64,000 nucleotides of DNA, from contig MNCI01028772.1 in assembly GCA_015680685.1 (NCBI GenBank), positions 37,170-101,169 of the forward strand, written 5' to 3'. The translations under genes were made by a program, and so were the position numbers. Shown here in pieces: positions 34,480 through 44,739 of the stretch. This DNA comes from Gnetum montanum (lineage: Eukaryota > Streptophyta > Gnetopsida > Gnetales > Gnetaceae). A model generated the notes under the pieces. That model saw only the letters and a list, made by a program, of their open reading frames with translations. It did no database searches and was not told where the DNA came from. Positions within the stretch are counted from its first letter, which is position 1. The number at the start of each line of letters is the position of its first letter.

Positions 34480-36187
34480 GGTCACATCATTAGACTCACC
34501 ATCTAAATCAATTGCTGCTCTAGATGGATGATAAGTCTCCTCCTCATTGTTGTTGTTGCTAATGATATGGTTGCTTGAATGCTGCTCATCATCATTTGAA
34601 GATTCTATCTATTGAATAGGGATCCTTCAGGGATGAAGATTTACTTAAAACCTAGATGAAGCTATGCATTAGACTGAGTTAGAGCTTGCTGAGAAGATGA
34701 GGAAGCTTCCTTTCTCTGATAGGTAACATTAGCAGGTACCCATGGGGACATGGTCCCAAAGATGCTCTCCATAGCTTGCTACTCAAAAGATCTGGGAGCA
34801 ACACCTAAAGGTGGAACATGATACTTAGGCTACATGGGAACATGAGGCTTCCCTTAGACATGAGCTAGAGGTGCATCAGGCTCAAAATCAGACTTCATCC
34901 TTAAGTCATATGCACGAGAAGGTCTAGTTGTTGTTGAGTGCCTTAGTGAAGTAGGATTGTTAGAGATAGAAGGAGTAGTGATTTCCATAAAATGCTATCC
35001 ATCTGGAGGAAGAGGTATGTCAAAGACTTTCATTCTCTTACAAAAGTAAGATTTCTTTCTTCCAAGCATCCTAATAGCACATGCAAATGGTCAAAGAAGA
35101 ATCTTTAGGGATGATTTGAGTTTTGGCCCAGTAGATTTGAACCTACTCAAATGAGGAGAGGTCCTAGATGATGATGCTACTTTCTTCTTATTTTCTAATG
35201 GAGGTGGCCTGGTGCTTGGTTCTGCTTCTATTACATGAGAAAGGATCCTATTCTTAAAATACTCACTGAGGCTCTAATTGGCTTTGAACAAAGACATCTT
35301 AGGAATAGGTACACCCCTTTGATGAATGAATAAATTGATGAGATAGGGATGCCCAAGGGTTATCTCTTTAGCATACAAACTTAGAATGTCCTTGATAAAG
35401 AGTATGCTCCAGATCTAGAAATTGTCTTGTACAGAGGTAATAGAGCACAAAAGCTTGGGATGGTAGTAGATAACTATAGCTTCTTGCTTTTCGAATAATG
35501 TTATATAGCACAATAAGGGACAAGGTGGAATCATCAAGAGACATCCTATTCCTATTAATTATACTTCTATCAAAAGACACGATCTCTCCAAATAATGCAT
35601 CATAGAACTCATTTTGACTTTGTAGTATCAATGGTCATTTAGAAAACATATGCATTGGAAATCCCAAGGAGTGCATTCACATCTTGGGGAGACACCTCAA
35701 TGACAAGACCCCCAACCATGGATGTGAATGGCCCAACAAAATCATTGGAAATCAATATATTATAATAAAATTCTCTAATTAACACTTTTGGAACTAGAAA
35801 ATTCATTGTAATAAATTCACTTCAGTTCAGCACTTTAAAATACTCCATCAAAATTTGCTGCCTACATAGGAAAAAAGACAAGGAGCGGTTAGAAATGATG
35901 TTCATGGATTGAGTTATCTTAAATCTGTGTTGAGCAATAATGCTTCTAAAATGGGGCATGTAGGAGCTTGGTGTGCTACTGGAATGTGCTCTTGATCTCT
36001 TCTTAGGTGGTGCCCTAAACGTTCCTATCTTCTTGTGAGTCATTTTTTCTGAAATTATTGTTGGTAGTGAAGTCCTTGTCATCTTTGTGGGGTCATCTTT
36101 GAAGACAAGACAAAAATGAGGGTTTGAAACTTTTATAACCACATCAATGAGGGCTTTTTGATGAGAAAGAAGACATATTTCAGCAAA
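34480..36187 (-). pseudogene. Second ORF of D, unknown function
   Basis: Two open stretches of 127 (35822-36205) and 87 codons (35368-35631), and connecting sequence that is coding-like with stops. The N-terminal ~65 residues are Lys/Arg/Ser-rich (TFRAPPKKRSRAHSSSTPSS). A middle segment near 35640-35810 reads VGGLVIEVSPQDVNALLGI, with a pattern like the N-terminal domain of putative plant transposon proteins. A hydrophobic, Leu/Tyr-rich stretch follows. I see no RT, integrase or protease motif. It sits between gag and the 3' LTR, the place of pol in an autonomous copia element. Confidence 0.5.
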
Positions 36188-36360
36188 ACGAGATGTCTCC
36201 TGCATGATTAAAATGTCAAGTAGGTGTCTTTCTTACATAGTAGACATCTTTGCCATGTTGCACGAAATGATAGGTAGATGTTTTCTTCTTGGAGTAGACA
36301 TCTCTTGTCAAAAGTAGACGTCTTCTAGAAGACATCTCTAATACTAGGTAGACATATCCT
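36188..36360 (-). promoter_or_regulatory. Internal cluster of GACGTC-derived motifs in D
   Basis: About seven variants of AGACGTCT (AGACATCT, AGATGTCT, and one intact AGACGTCT near 36322) in 173 bp, directly upstream of the second ORF. The same motifs are clustered in D's LTR U3. GACGTC has the ACGT core bound by plant bZIP factors. No clear TATA box follows, so promoter function is uncertain. Confidence 0.45.
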
Positions 36361-36839
36361 TTGGATGAGGCTCAATAGGATGGGGTTTTGGATAGGTTCT
36401 CATGGTCTATAATCTTAAAAAAATACTTATCATTAATTATTTTTTTAAAAAACTTGCTTGTACCTACCTTTTTTGTCAAGGAGAGTGAAGGTGCTTATAA
36501 AGCTAAAGAATGGGATTCCTCTTTCTAGGTTTCTTATCTTATGCAAACTTTCTCAATCTCTAAGGCTTGGCTCCCTCTCACAAATCTATTGGAGAGAGTC
36601 TCCTTGTTTCCTTGTTCCTTCCTTTTTATTCTCCATTCTTTCTTGACACCCTTGGATTTTTGAGTTGTCAAATTCCTCCTATGATCTTGCATAGATTCCT
36701 TTCTTGGTACATTTTGGTAAGACCAAGGAGTCTTATGATATGGCTAGCTATTTAAAAGATAAAATATTAAGTTTCATTCCCATTTCTTATGCTCATATTT
36801 ATGACAATAATAGCATATAAACCTCCTATTGTAGTAAGG
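36361..36839 (-). other. Spacer between gag and second ORF in D
   Basis: No supported gene. AT-rich with pyrimidine-rich plus strand. Confidence 0.5.
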
Positions 36840-38335
36840 ATGATTAGAATGATCAAACCTTTGGATCCCTTTGACAGATGGGAGCTTCTTCTGATTTGGA
36901 TGTAGTAGCATTATCCTTTGGAATAACATTTAGTTGAGATGGGATTGGAGTAGGTGATTCATCTTGTGTACAAAATTCCAACCCACTCTTATCATGTGAA
37001 CTTCTTCCTTGTCGTAAAACTATCTAAAGGGGTTCTTTTCCCTCCACCAACCTTTTGTTCACAAGTTTGACATCTGCAATTTTTACTTGAGCTTGCTCAT
37101 AAGAGAAGGTTAGTTTTTCATTCTTAGCCCTTAGGTCTAAGAGTTCATTGGTAAGATTAGAAATTGTTGAATTCAATAAAGAGATTTCTTGATTCTTTTT
37201 TTTAGCTTCCTTATTCAACTTATTGTAGATATTTTGAAAAGATAATAATTCATTACATAACAAATCAAACCATTCTTCCTCATTGATTTCATCATCCAAG
37301 AAGTTAGCATCATCATCTATGAAATCCATACAGATAAGATGTGAATTTTTTTACATCATCTTCCACTTCTTCTTCACTTTTCTCCCCATTGTCCCAACAT
37401 GTGTAGAAATTGATCTTTTTCATCTCTTTGTTTGATCTGTTCTTTTTTTGTAAGCTACCATACTAGGACATTTGAAGGCCATATGGCCTATTCCACCACT
37501 AATCCAACATTCTATAGAAAAAGAACCAAAAGTAGAACTTTAATAAAAAATTTTACCTCTCTCTTTATCTTTGAAAGGATTTTATCTCTATTGACAAGAT
37601 CCTTTATGCCTGTTTGATATAAGTCTTTGCAACTTCCTTGAGAGAAAGGCTATCTCCTCTTCATTGTTCTCATCTAGCTCATTAGGCTTGTTTTCCTTGG
37701 TGATTGATTTAAGGGAAATGGATGAATTTTCTTGAATAGCTCCTTCACTTATGAGACTCATTTCATAAGTAATGAGAGCACTTTGAAGCTCTTAAAATTA
37801 AAGTTTCCAAAAATTTTTAATTTCTTCAATTACATTCACCTTTGGTGTAAATTTTGGTTGTAAAGTCCTAATCATTTTTATAAGAACATCACTTTTCGAA
37901 AAATCTTTACTAGTACCTCTAATGACCACAACAAGATCCTTTACTTTGGAGAAGTAACCTTTTATTTTCTCACCTTCTCTCATGTTGAGCTTATCATACT
38001 CACTTTGTAAAACTAATAATTTATATTATTTAACAATTGAGGTTCCTTCATAAGTAGACTATAATGTTTTCCAAATTTCTTTGGTCATTTTACAAAAAGC
38101 TATTCTATTAAACTCAGATTTAGTCAATGCAAACAATAAAAAAAATTTAGCTTTTGAGTCATGCATGAAATTATCTCTTTCTTTTGTATCCATTTGTTCT
38201 AGGGCTTGATGGCTCCTATTGTGCTATTGACAGGTGGTGTATAGCCTTTAAGGATGGATTTCCAAACTTCAAACTCCATCGAAGCCTTGCATTCTTACAT
38301 TCCAATAGGCAAAGTCAAATACATCAAACATGGGT
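36840..38335 (-). pseudogene. gag: Copia-type gag of D
   Basis: Minus-strand reading starts near FAYWNVRMQGFD, the pattern of the copia gag N-terminal domain. The UBN2-type core follows: KEIWKTLQSTYEGTS, then MREGEKIKGYFSKVKDLVVV and LIKMIRTLQPKF (37798-37983). A CCHC knuckle near 37440-37500 reads CWISGGIGHMAFKCP, with the second Cys changed to Ser. The C-terminal part (37024-37329) is an acidic coiled coil of 101 codons (NEEEWFDLLCNELLSFQNIY, ISNLTNELLDLRAKNEKL). It would form particles that package the element's RNA. Confidence 0.85.
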
Positions 38336-38400
38336 GGCTTTGTATAAGATGTTCCCTTCATTGTTCACTCTTGGAAGTGGATGTAGAAGAAAAAGTACTA

Positions 38401-38413
38401 GGCTTTGATACCA
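38401..38413 (-). promoter_or_regulatory. Primer binding site of D, initiator tRNA-Met type
   Basis: The minus strand reads TGGTATCAAAGCC four bases after the LTR end; the classic copia site is TGGTATCAGAGC. The one change is G to A. Confidence 0.88.
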
Positions 38414-38417
38414 CTTA

Positions 38418-39656
38418 TGGATTGTAGAACTTAGAAGTGGAAGGGGGTGGGATGAATAAGTTTCCCAAATTAAAAATTGCAATGTAAAAAATCACACTCA
38501 AAATTATGTGGTTTTGCAACTTGGGTACTTCACACTTGGAGGGTAGATTACTTGCATACCTCTAGACTTTGTTTCTCTCAAATTATGATTTGAAGGGTAC
38601 CATACCCTATACAGCTCTAAGCTCTACTCTAGAGTGATTTTTCATTGTGAATTCACTCAACCTCATAAGGTGTCAACAAGCTTAGAATATGATTTTTAGG
38701 ATCTCACAACCTTTACAACTTGAGCTCCACTTCAGAGTGTTGTGACATTGCACCAACCACTCAATCCTATAGGATACCAACAAGCTCAAGGACGATGCTT
38801 TCTCGTAATAAGCACATCAAACCTAGTGGAGCAACAAAAGAGAAATAAAAATTACAAGGAAAGGATGCAACTGATTTGCTAGTCCTTGTACTTTGAGGTA
38901 CACCACAATTGATTACTTACAATAGTACAATGAAGTACACAAATATAATAGAATAATGTACACAATGATTGCTTGATGGTGACACTTTCTTGGACACTTT
39001 CTTGCACATTCTCGAAGAGAATGAAGTCTTCTTATAGACTTGATGTTTCTAAAATCACCTTAGAATTTGTGCAAATACTATCTAATTGCGAGGGGAGACG
39101 TCTTCTTCGAGATTAGGATGTCTCATTGTATAGACTTCAATTCAAGGGAGATGTCTCTCAACCAAAGGAGATGTATCTGAGGAGACGCCTTCATGTAGAC
39201 ATCTTCTTTAGACAAGATACATCTATTATTTTAGTAAGACACCTTCTTTGGTTCTTCTACACTTTGGCCAAGATGTCTTCTACTTTTAGGAGACATGTTC
39301 TCAGATTTTGGGCTTTGCTTCCTAAGCATTCCTTTTGTTTATTTGGCTCATCCCCAATCTTGGAAACTTTTTTAGTTTTTTGTAGTCTTCATCTTTATCC
39401 TTTCTCCCACTTTTCTAATGAAGTCTTTGTTTAAGCTTTCTTGAGTCCTTGTAGTCTTCACTTTGACATATTGAAGTAGCTCTTATTTCTTGTATGTCCA
39501 TTTATGTTTGATAGGTCCTTGTGGTCTCCACTTTGACAACTCTTTGTAGATGTCATCTCTTGAGCTCTTCTTCATGTTCTACAAAAGCATCATACTTCAC
39601 AAACCATTCTATGTTCTCCATTTTCCTTAAGGTTTTGACATACCAAAAGGTCAACA
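38418..39656 (-). repeat. 5' LTR of D, 1239 bp
   Basis: The minus strand runs from TGTTGACC to CAATCCA. TATA-like CTATAAG (complement) at 39031-39037. Upstream of it, 39095-39300 holds about ten AGACGTCT-derived motifs, a typical U3 enhancer position. Flanked by GAAGT at 39657-39661. Confidence 0.9.
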
Positions 39657-39661
39657 GAAGT
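39657..39661. repeat. Target-site duplication of D, right copy (GAAGT)
   Basis: Identical to 22239-22243. Element B's protease linker resumes here. Confidence 0.92.
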
Positions 39662-39964
39662 GCTGTTGCCTTAATCCAATGAGTAATAGTTTTTGTCAAC
39701 ATAATAGTAGTGATGTTTGCATTAGCTAATGATGAAATTTGATGACTTTTAGAAAGACTAGATGTGGATGGAGTAGAAGTAGATATAAGCCCCATCCTTT
39801 GAATATTTTTTGGACATGTTTAGAAGAATAGTCATTTCCTAGATTTTGGTTCATGTGTGATCAATTCCTCCTACATGTTAATTACCCTAGTTGCACTTTT
39901 TGTGTGTGGTTGATATGGTAGTTCCCCTTGCATTACAGGGGTGGGTGTTGGCACATTTAGCCAT
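39657..39964 (-). pseudogene. Gag-protease linker of B, N-terminal side of the D insertion
   Basis: The minus strand reads SSLSKSHQISSLANANITTI, then MLTKTITHWIKATAL, aligned with A's linker and protease start (VMLTHAMTDWIKVGH). With D removed it continues directly at 22243. The upstream part aligns with A to about 39960, where B is interrupted again. Confidence 0.8.
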
Positions 39965-40286
39965 TTCATGGAACAGCAAAGGTGATAAAATATGAATAAG
40001 CCATAGAAGATATTCAAAGAAAAAATATATATGATTGTTGAGCCTTATTGATATTTTATACTAGAAGTTTCATGTAGAAAATTAGGAAATGAAGATATAA
40101 TATTTTCATTTTCAAGAGTTAATATCAAGGAAAGAAAAATTCATCATGCTCCTTTGCAAAGGGAAGGATGAAAAGAGTTGAAAAGCTAAAAGAGCCGATT
40201 CTATTTATGGATGCATCAATGAGAAATATCAAAGTCACTATTTTAAGGTTTGGATAATGTTTTTACTGCAAAAAAAAAAAAAAAAA
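39965..40286. other. Unassigned sequence ending in a 17-base A run
   Basis: B's linker homology ends near 39964 and this stretch matches nothing else in the window. It ends with 17 A at 40270-40286. That could be the poly(A) end of a retroposed plus-strand sequence. On the minus strand it reads as a poly-T tract followed by TTGCAG, which would suit a splice acceptor. I cannot decide. Confidence 0.4.
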
Positions 40287-41215
40287 CAACAAACACAGTT
40301 CCAGCCACTGTACGCGTTGGGAGGAAATAGACGAAATTGCTGTAAAGAAATGAAAACAGTTCAGGAGAATGCCGTTTTGTTTACAGGGATCGCATTGGTA
40401 CCAAGGCAAGGGAATGCAAGGTTCTCTTTGCCCTGTAATGGCTTTCATTTCACGCAGAATCAACTATTCCTTTTGGCCCTAAATCAGTGACGTCTCTGCT
40501 GGTCGCGTAGTGCCAAAAATAAACAAAAAACAATTTTTGTAGGGACGCGGATTCAAGGTGGAAGAAGAACTCGCTTAGGCGTTGCCACTTCCAAGGCAGA
40601 AACCGTTTCAATTTCAAATTTCTTATGCAATTGATCCACCCGCCTCCGATGATGCCGATGTATCCTGCAACGTGTGCACCGCGTGAAGATTTTTCTGGCC
40701 GTTGTGGGGCCGTTCCTAACCTACCTTACCTAATGTCGAATTCTCTGATGCTCAGATCTCTATTACATTTGCCCTTAACCCTGAAATCTACGGCAGGAAT
40801 TAAAAAACGATCTACAAAAACACAAAAAAGCAGGAAGCCCTAAGCGAAATTGGGGCAAAATAAAATAGTTCCAGGCAACTGAAAATCCCATGTCCAAGGC
40901 TATATGTCCAATCCATTGTTTCTATCTCCAGATCTTTCTCCTCTAGCAATCGAATGTACAGAACAACGACGCTGGATGCAGCGGTAGAGCCTTCTTCCGC
41001 GGTGATGGTTGCCAACGATTTCTGGCAAGGCGGGATATATTTTTTCGGAAGTATTCGATGGAAGTTCCAGGCCTAGCGCCTTCACATTCGGGCTTGGTGT
41101 TTCGAATTTAAATTTTTCCAGCCATTTTCATTCAGGTGCAAGTGCACATAAAATATTTAGGATTAAGGTACCAGCAATATTTATGCCAAGGTAGATATTA
41201 TATTATCGCCTTGTT
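40287..41215. other. CpG-rich block of foreign DNA inside B
   Basis: About 40 CpG dinucleotides by eye in 0.93 kb, several times denser than any other stretch of this length in the window. It resembles none of the retroelements here. The longest open frames are only 60-77 codons on either strand, such as minus-strand 40812-41015 (MATITAEEGSTAASSVVVLY), and show no known domain. Possible origins: a piece of a host gene with its promoter and first exon, or a young insertion not yet CpG-depleted. It runs toward the assembly gap. Confidence 0.55.
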
Positions 41216-41300
41216 TATAAACTCACTAGGAGCTTCAATAACCATTCTTCAAATTTTAAGTAAAAATGAAAGGCTATTAAAGCTATAATTGTGAACAATT

Positions 41301-42115
41301 NNNNNNNNNNNNNNNNNNNNNNNNNNNNNNNNNNNNNNNNNNNNNNNNNNNNNNNNNNNNNNNNNNNNNNNNNNNNNNNNNNNNNNNNNNNNNNNNNNNN
41401 NNNNNNNNNNNNNNNNNNNNNNNNNNNNNNNNNNNNNNNNNNNNNNNNNNNNNNNNNNNNNNNNNNNNNNNNNNNNNNNNNNNNNNNNNNNNNNNNNNNN
41501 NNNNNNNNNNNNNNNNNNNNNNNNNNNNNNNNNNNNNNNNNNNNNNNNNNNNNNNNNNNNNNNNNNNNNNNNNNNNNNNNNNNNNNNNNNNNNNNNNNNN
41601 NNNNNNNNNNNNNNNNNNNNNNNNNNNNNNNNNNNNNNNNNNNNNNNNNNNNNNNNNNNNNNNNNNNNNNNNNNNNNNNNNNNNNNNNNNNNNNNNNNNN
41701 NNNNNNNNNNNNNNNNNNNNNNNNNNNNNNNNNNNNNNNNNNNNNNNNNNNNNNNNNNNNNNNNNNNNNNNNNNNNNNNNNNNNNNNNNNNNNNNNNNNN
41801 NNNNNNNNNNNNNNNNNNNNNNNNNNNNNNNNNNNNNNNNNNNNNNNNNNNNNNNNNNNNNNNNNNNNNNNNNNNNNNNNNNNNNNNNNNNNNNNNNNNN
41901 NNNNNNNNNNNNNNNNNNNNNNNNNNNNNNNNNNNNNNNNNNNNNNNNNNNNNNNNNNNNNNNNNNNNNNNNNNNNNNNNNNNNNNNNNNNNNNNNNNNN
42001 NNNNNNNNNNNNNNNNNNNNNNNNNNNNNNNNNNNNNNNNNNNNNNNNNNNNNNNNNNNNNNNNNNNNNNNNNNNNNNNNNNNNNNNNNNNNNNNNNNNN
42101 NNNNNNNNNNNNNNN
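41301..42115. other. Assembly gap, 815 N
   Basis: 815 unresolved bases. Any open frame crossing it is meaningless. Confidence 0.99.
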
Positions 42116-42340
42116 AATCTCTTTAAAGTAAGTCATTTGTAGTTTACACACAATGCAATCGTTACATTTCTCAGAACTGCACGCCGCAATAGCACACACA
42201 CATACTCACATTAACTACTGAGTTTATTTGGAGGTATCTGGGCCTTGGTGTTGCCAGAGACCAGCAGGCACCTAAATCTTGTTCGAGGACACTCGTTGGT
42301 GGTCGTGTCCCAAACGGTTACCAACAGTGGGCACGAGTGG
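42116..42340. other. Right-hand part of the foreign insert in B
   Basis: Sequence right of the gap, also with several CpGs (GCGGCGTG-like near 42180-42190 on the minus strand, and 42285-42320), unrelated to the retroelements. B's gag homology resumes near 42341, so the whole foreign segment is about 39965-42340. Confidence 0.45.
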
Positions 42341-44200
42341 CAAGGGATTGGAATGTTGAATTGAAGAACTAGCTGCTTGTGGATGCATGTATGAGTATTG
42401 AATGTTGCACATAGTATCAATTAGGGGCTGGTTGTTGATATGGGTACTACTGGTGTGGTGTTGGCATGGCCCATGATTAGGGTTGTTGCCACTACTAATG
42501 AGACTACTCTTATGGCTATGGATAGGCTCCACTAGGATAATTTGTGGGTTGGAAGTATTGCCTATAGTTATCTTGATGGTAAGGGAACTATTTGGGAATT
42601 TGTTTCTTTATAAAGTTGGGGTTAAGTAAAAATACCCTTGTTTCTTGTATGTTGTACCATTACATGACAACATCCTTTGGGATGTTCATATTGGCATATG
42701 ACACATCCTTCCTCATCTTCGAAGCTTGTTTTTGAAAATTTAGCCATTGAAGCTACTTTTTCCATTCATCCAAAATCTCTTTTCTTCTTCTTATCTTTGC
42801 CTTTACCAAAGGATTGCTTAGTTTGTTCCTTCAAAATCTTCCATGCTATTACAAACTGCTCATCAATCGAATCCCACATTTTCTCTACCTTAGTTGCTAT
42901 GTTAGTGATAGATTCTTGAATGGGTAGAGTCTTTTTCTAAATCACCTAATCCAAGGTTTCTTCTTCTTATGGGTTACAAACTCTTACATCCCTTTTTTGG
43001 ATGGATGGATTTTTGTTGTATTCTTCTATTGATTCTCTTTTCCTTAATTCACCCTCTTCCATAGCCACTTGATTGATTAATCTTTGTATCCGATGGATAG
43101 GCATCTTAGATAATCAGCCTTAGGCATAAACCCCAAGGGTATTCCTAGTCTTGTTTCAAAGCTTATCAACAATGTGCCTTAGTTACTTCCATTGAGAAAA
43201 TCCATGGCTTGGGCACCTATGTAATAGTGAATAGTATTGGTCCATTACCACATTAAGTGATTCATGGGTCCCTTCCTTCCATCCTTGGATTTGTTTTCTT
43301 AGATTGAACACTCAAAAATTATTTTGATATTTATAATTAAAAAGTTCCATCATGGCACTCCATCTCTTAATTGATTTTGATTCATGTGATGTATACCATA
43401 TTTCCACTTCTTTCACAAGTGTCCTTGGAAAAAAATTTTAGTTTCTATCAATCGCTTTCTATGTTTTGTAGGGCATAGGCATTGTGGAATGGTTGAAGGT
43501 GGTGTTGAGGATTAGCATTGTAATCACCCTCAAGTCTTAGCATGTTATTCATGTCTATTTGCTTAATGTAGCTGTCCCTTATGTGCCTAGTTGGTATACA
43601 GATAGTAGCTTCCTTAATATTAATCATACTACACGTTGCCAATAGGTGTTCATCATCATGATCGGGTTTGTGAGCTCTATTGTAGTGGTGCCTTCTTCGG
43701 TGCTCATAACTTTCTCGATCCTCTCTTTGATCCCTATGCCTTTGTTCATGGTCTTCATCTTCCTCATTAGAGTATCTTGGGCAATGGTCATAATGATCAT
43801 GAGTTATTTGTTCTTTCTTGTCATGGTATTGATACCTTTGTCTTCTCTCGTTAGAGTTCACTAACAATTGTTAGGATGAAGATGAGGTTGTGGGGAAATG
43901 ATGCCAAATTATCCTCCCTTAATGACTCTAGTATTCCTCCTTATGAGATTCAGCAAAAAGTACTAGTTTAGACTTCTACCTATACTTGGAGTTTGTTGCC
44001 TCCCTTCTAGGTATTTTTGCTAGGGAAAAATGTAATTAAACTTTAATAGGTTTTTCAAGTTAGATGATAGGCATTTGAGAAGGGTCTTCATTATTCTTGT
44101 GGAGTTAATATACAATAAAGACATCATCATCTAGTTCTTCCAGGACAACTAGAGCATTAACCTACTTCCCCTTGTTATGTGCATGCTTAATTTCCATGAC
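42341..44200 (-). pseudogene. gag: gag of element B
   Basis: Minus-strand gag. The N-terminal half is open for 139 codons (43448-43867) and ends in a charged stretch (YSNEEDEDHEQRHRDQREDR), then IPTRHIRDSYIKQIDMNN and MLRLEGDYNANPQHHLQPFH, equal to A's IPSRHVKDSQIKHIDMNN region. The core YYSLLHRCPSHGFS lies near 43200-43240. The knuckle CVICQYEHPKGCC at 42667-42705 is intact, with the same C-x2-C-x3-H spacing as A. A possible start is the ATG at 44198-44200. The Gln/Pro-rich tail (PNHGPCQHHTSSTHINNQPL) meets the foreign insert. Confidence 0.85.
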
Positions 44201-44739
44201 AACATCTCATGCTATAAAATGCAAAGAAAAGATGAATAATGTCATATAGGACTATAAGAGATAGAAAGAGATCAATAAATTGAAATGATGGCTAAAAAAA
44301 TGTCAAGTAAAGACCAAATAAGGCTAAAATAAGCTAAAGCATAACAAGGTAAAAAAAGGCCAACTAAGGTCACAAGCTTGCCAGTTTAAGGCCTTGGTAG
44401 GCAATGATGCCAGGTTTAGGCCTTAGCAGGCCATGATCACATGGTGCCAAATGGTGGTTAGGGCAGGTCAAATTCCCACCAGTCAATACCAATCAAAGGC
44501 TATACAAGACTATAATGTAGGGAATAAAGGAAAACACATTAAGATAGAAGTAATATTGAGGCTAAACAAGGTTAATAATGCAACAATAGTTAAGCTAGGT
44601 CATAATATCATGAAATAAGGTCAAATAAGCCAAAGTGGGAAACATATGGTAAATCTTGGTCAAAATATGATAAAAAAGGATTAAATTTTGCTAGTTTTAG
44701 GCCTTAGTGGTCCATTGTTTTAGGATACAAGGATCATAG

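Larger units (their letters stand above)
22244..39656 (-). mobile_element. Element D: copia-type, gag plus unknown ORF, no pol
   Basis: Bounded by GAAGT on both sides, with LTRs of about 1.24 kb ending TG/CA, and a copia-type tRNA-Met PBS. It carries element C inside its 3' LTR. Without C it is about 6.85 kb, with 4.39 kb of internal sequence. Internal content on the minus strand: a copia-type gag, a PPT-less gap, a second ORF of unknown function, then the 3' LTR. I find no protease, integrase, RT or RNase H motifs, so it would need another element's enzymes. Confidence 0.85.
12857..44205 (-). mobile_element. Element B: minus-strand Athila/Tat-branch relic, split by D and by other DNA
   Basis: Composite of minus-strand pieces that join colinearly when D (22244-39656) and a 2.4-kb insert (39965-42340) are set aside: truncated 3' LTR, PPT, ORF3, spacer, integrase, RT-RNase H, protease, gag. 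Its LTR and 3' region are close to those of E, and its spacer aligns with E over about 1 kb. The 5' LTR and PBS are not found; element F begins where B's 5' end should continue. It must be older than A and D, which sit inside it. Confidence 0.85.

Noticed and set aside
41249-42199. Open frames of about 280-316 codons across the gap
   Set aside because: They consist almost wholly of N-derived codons.
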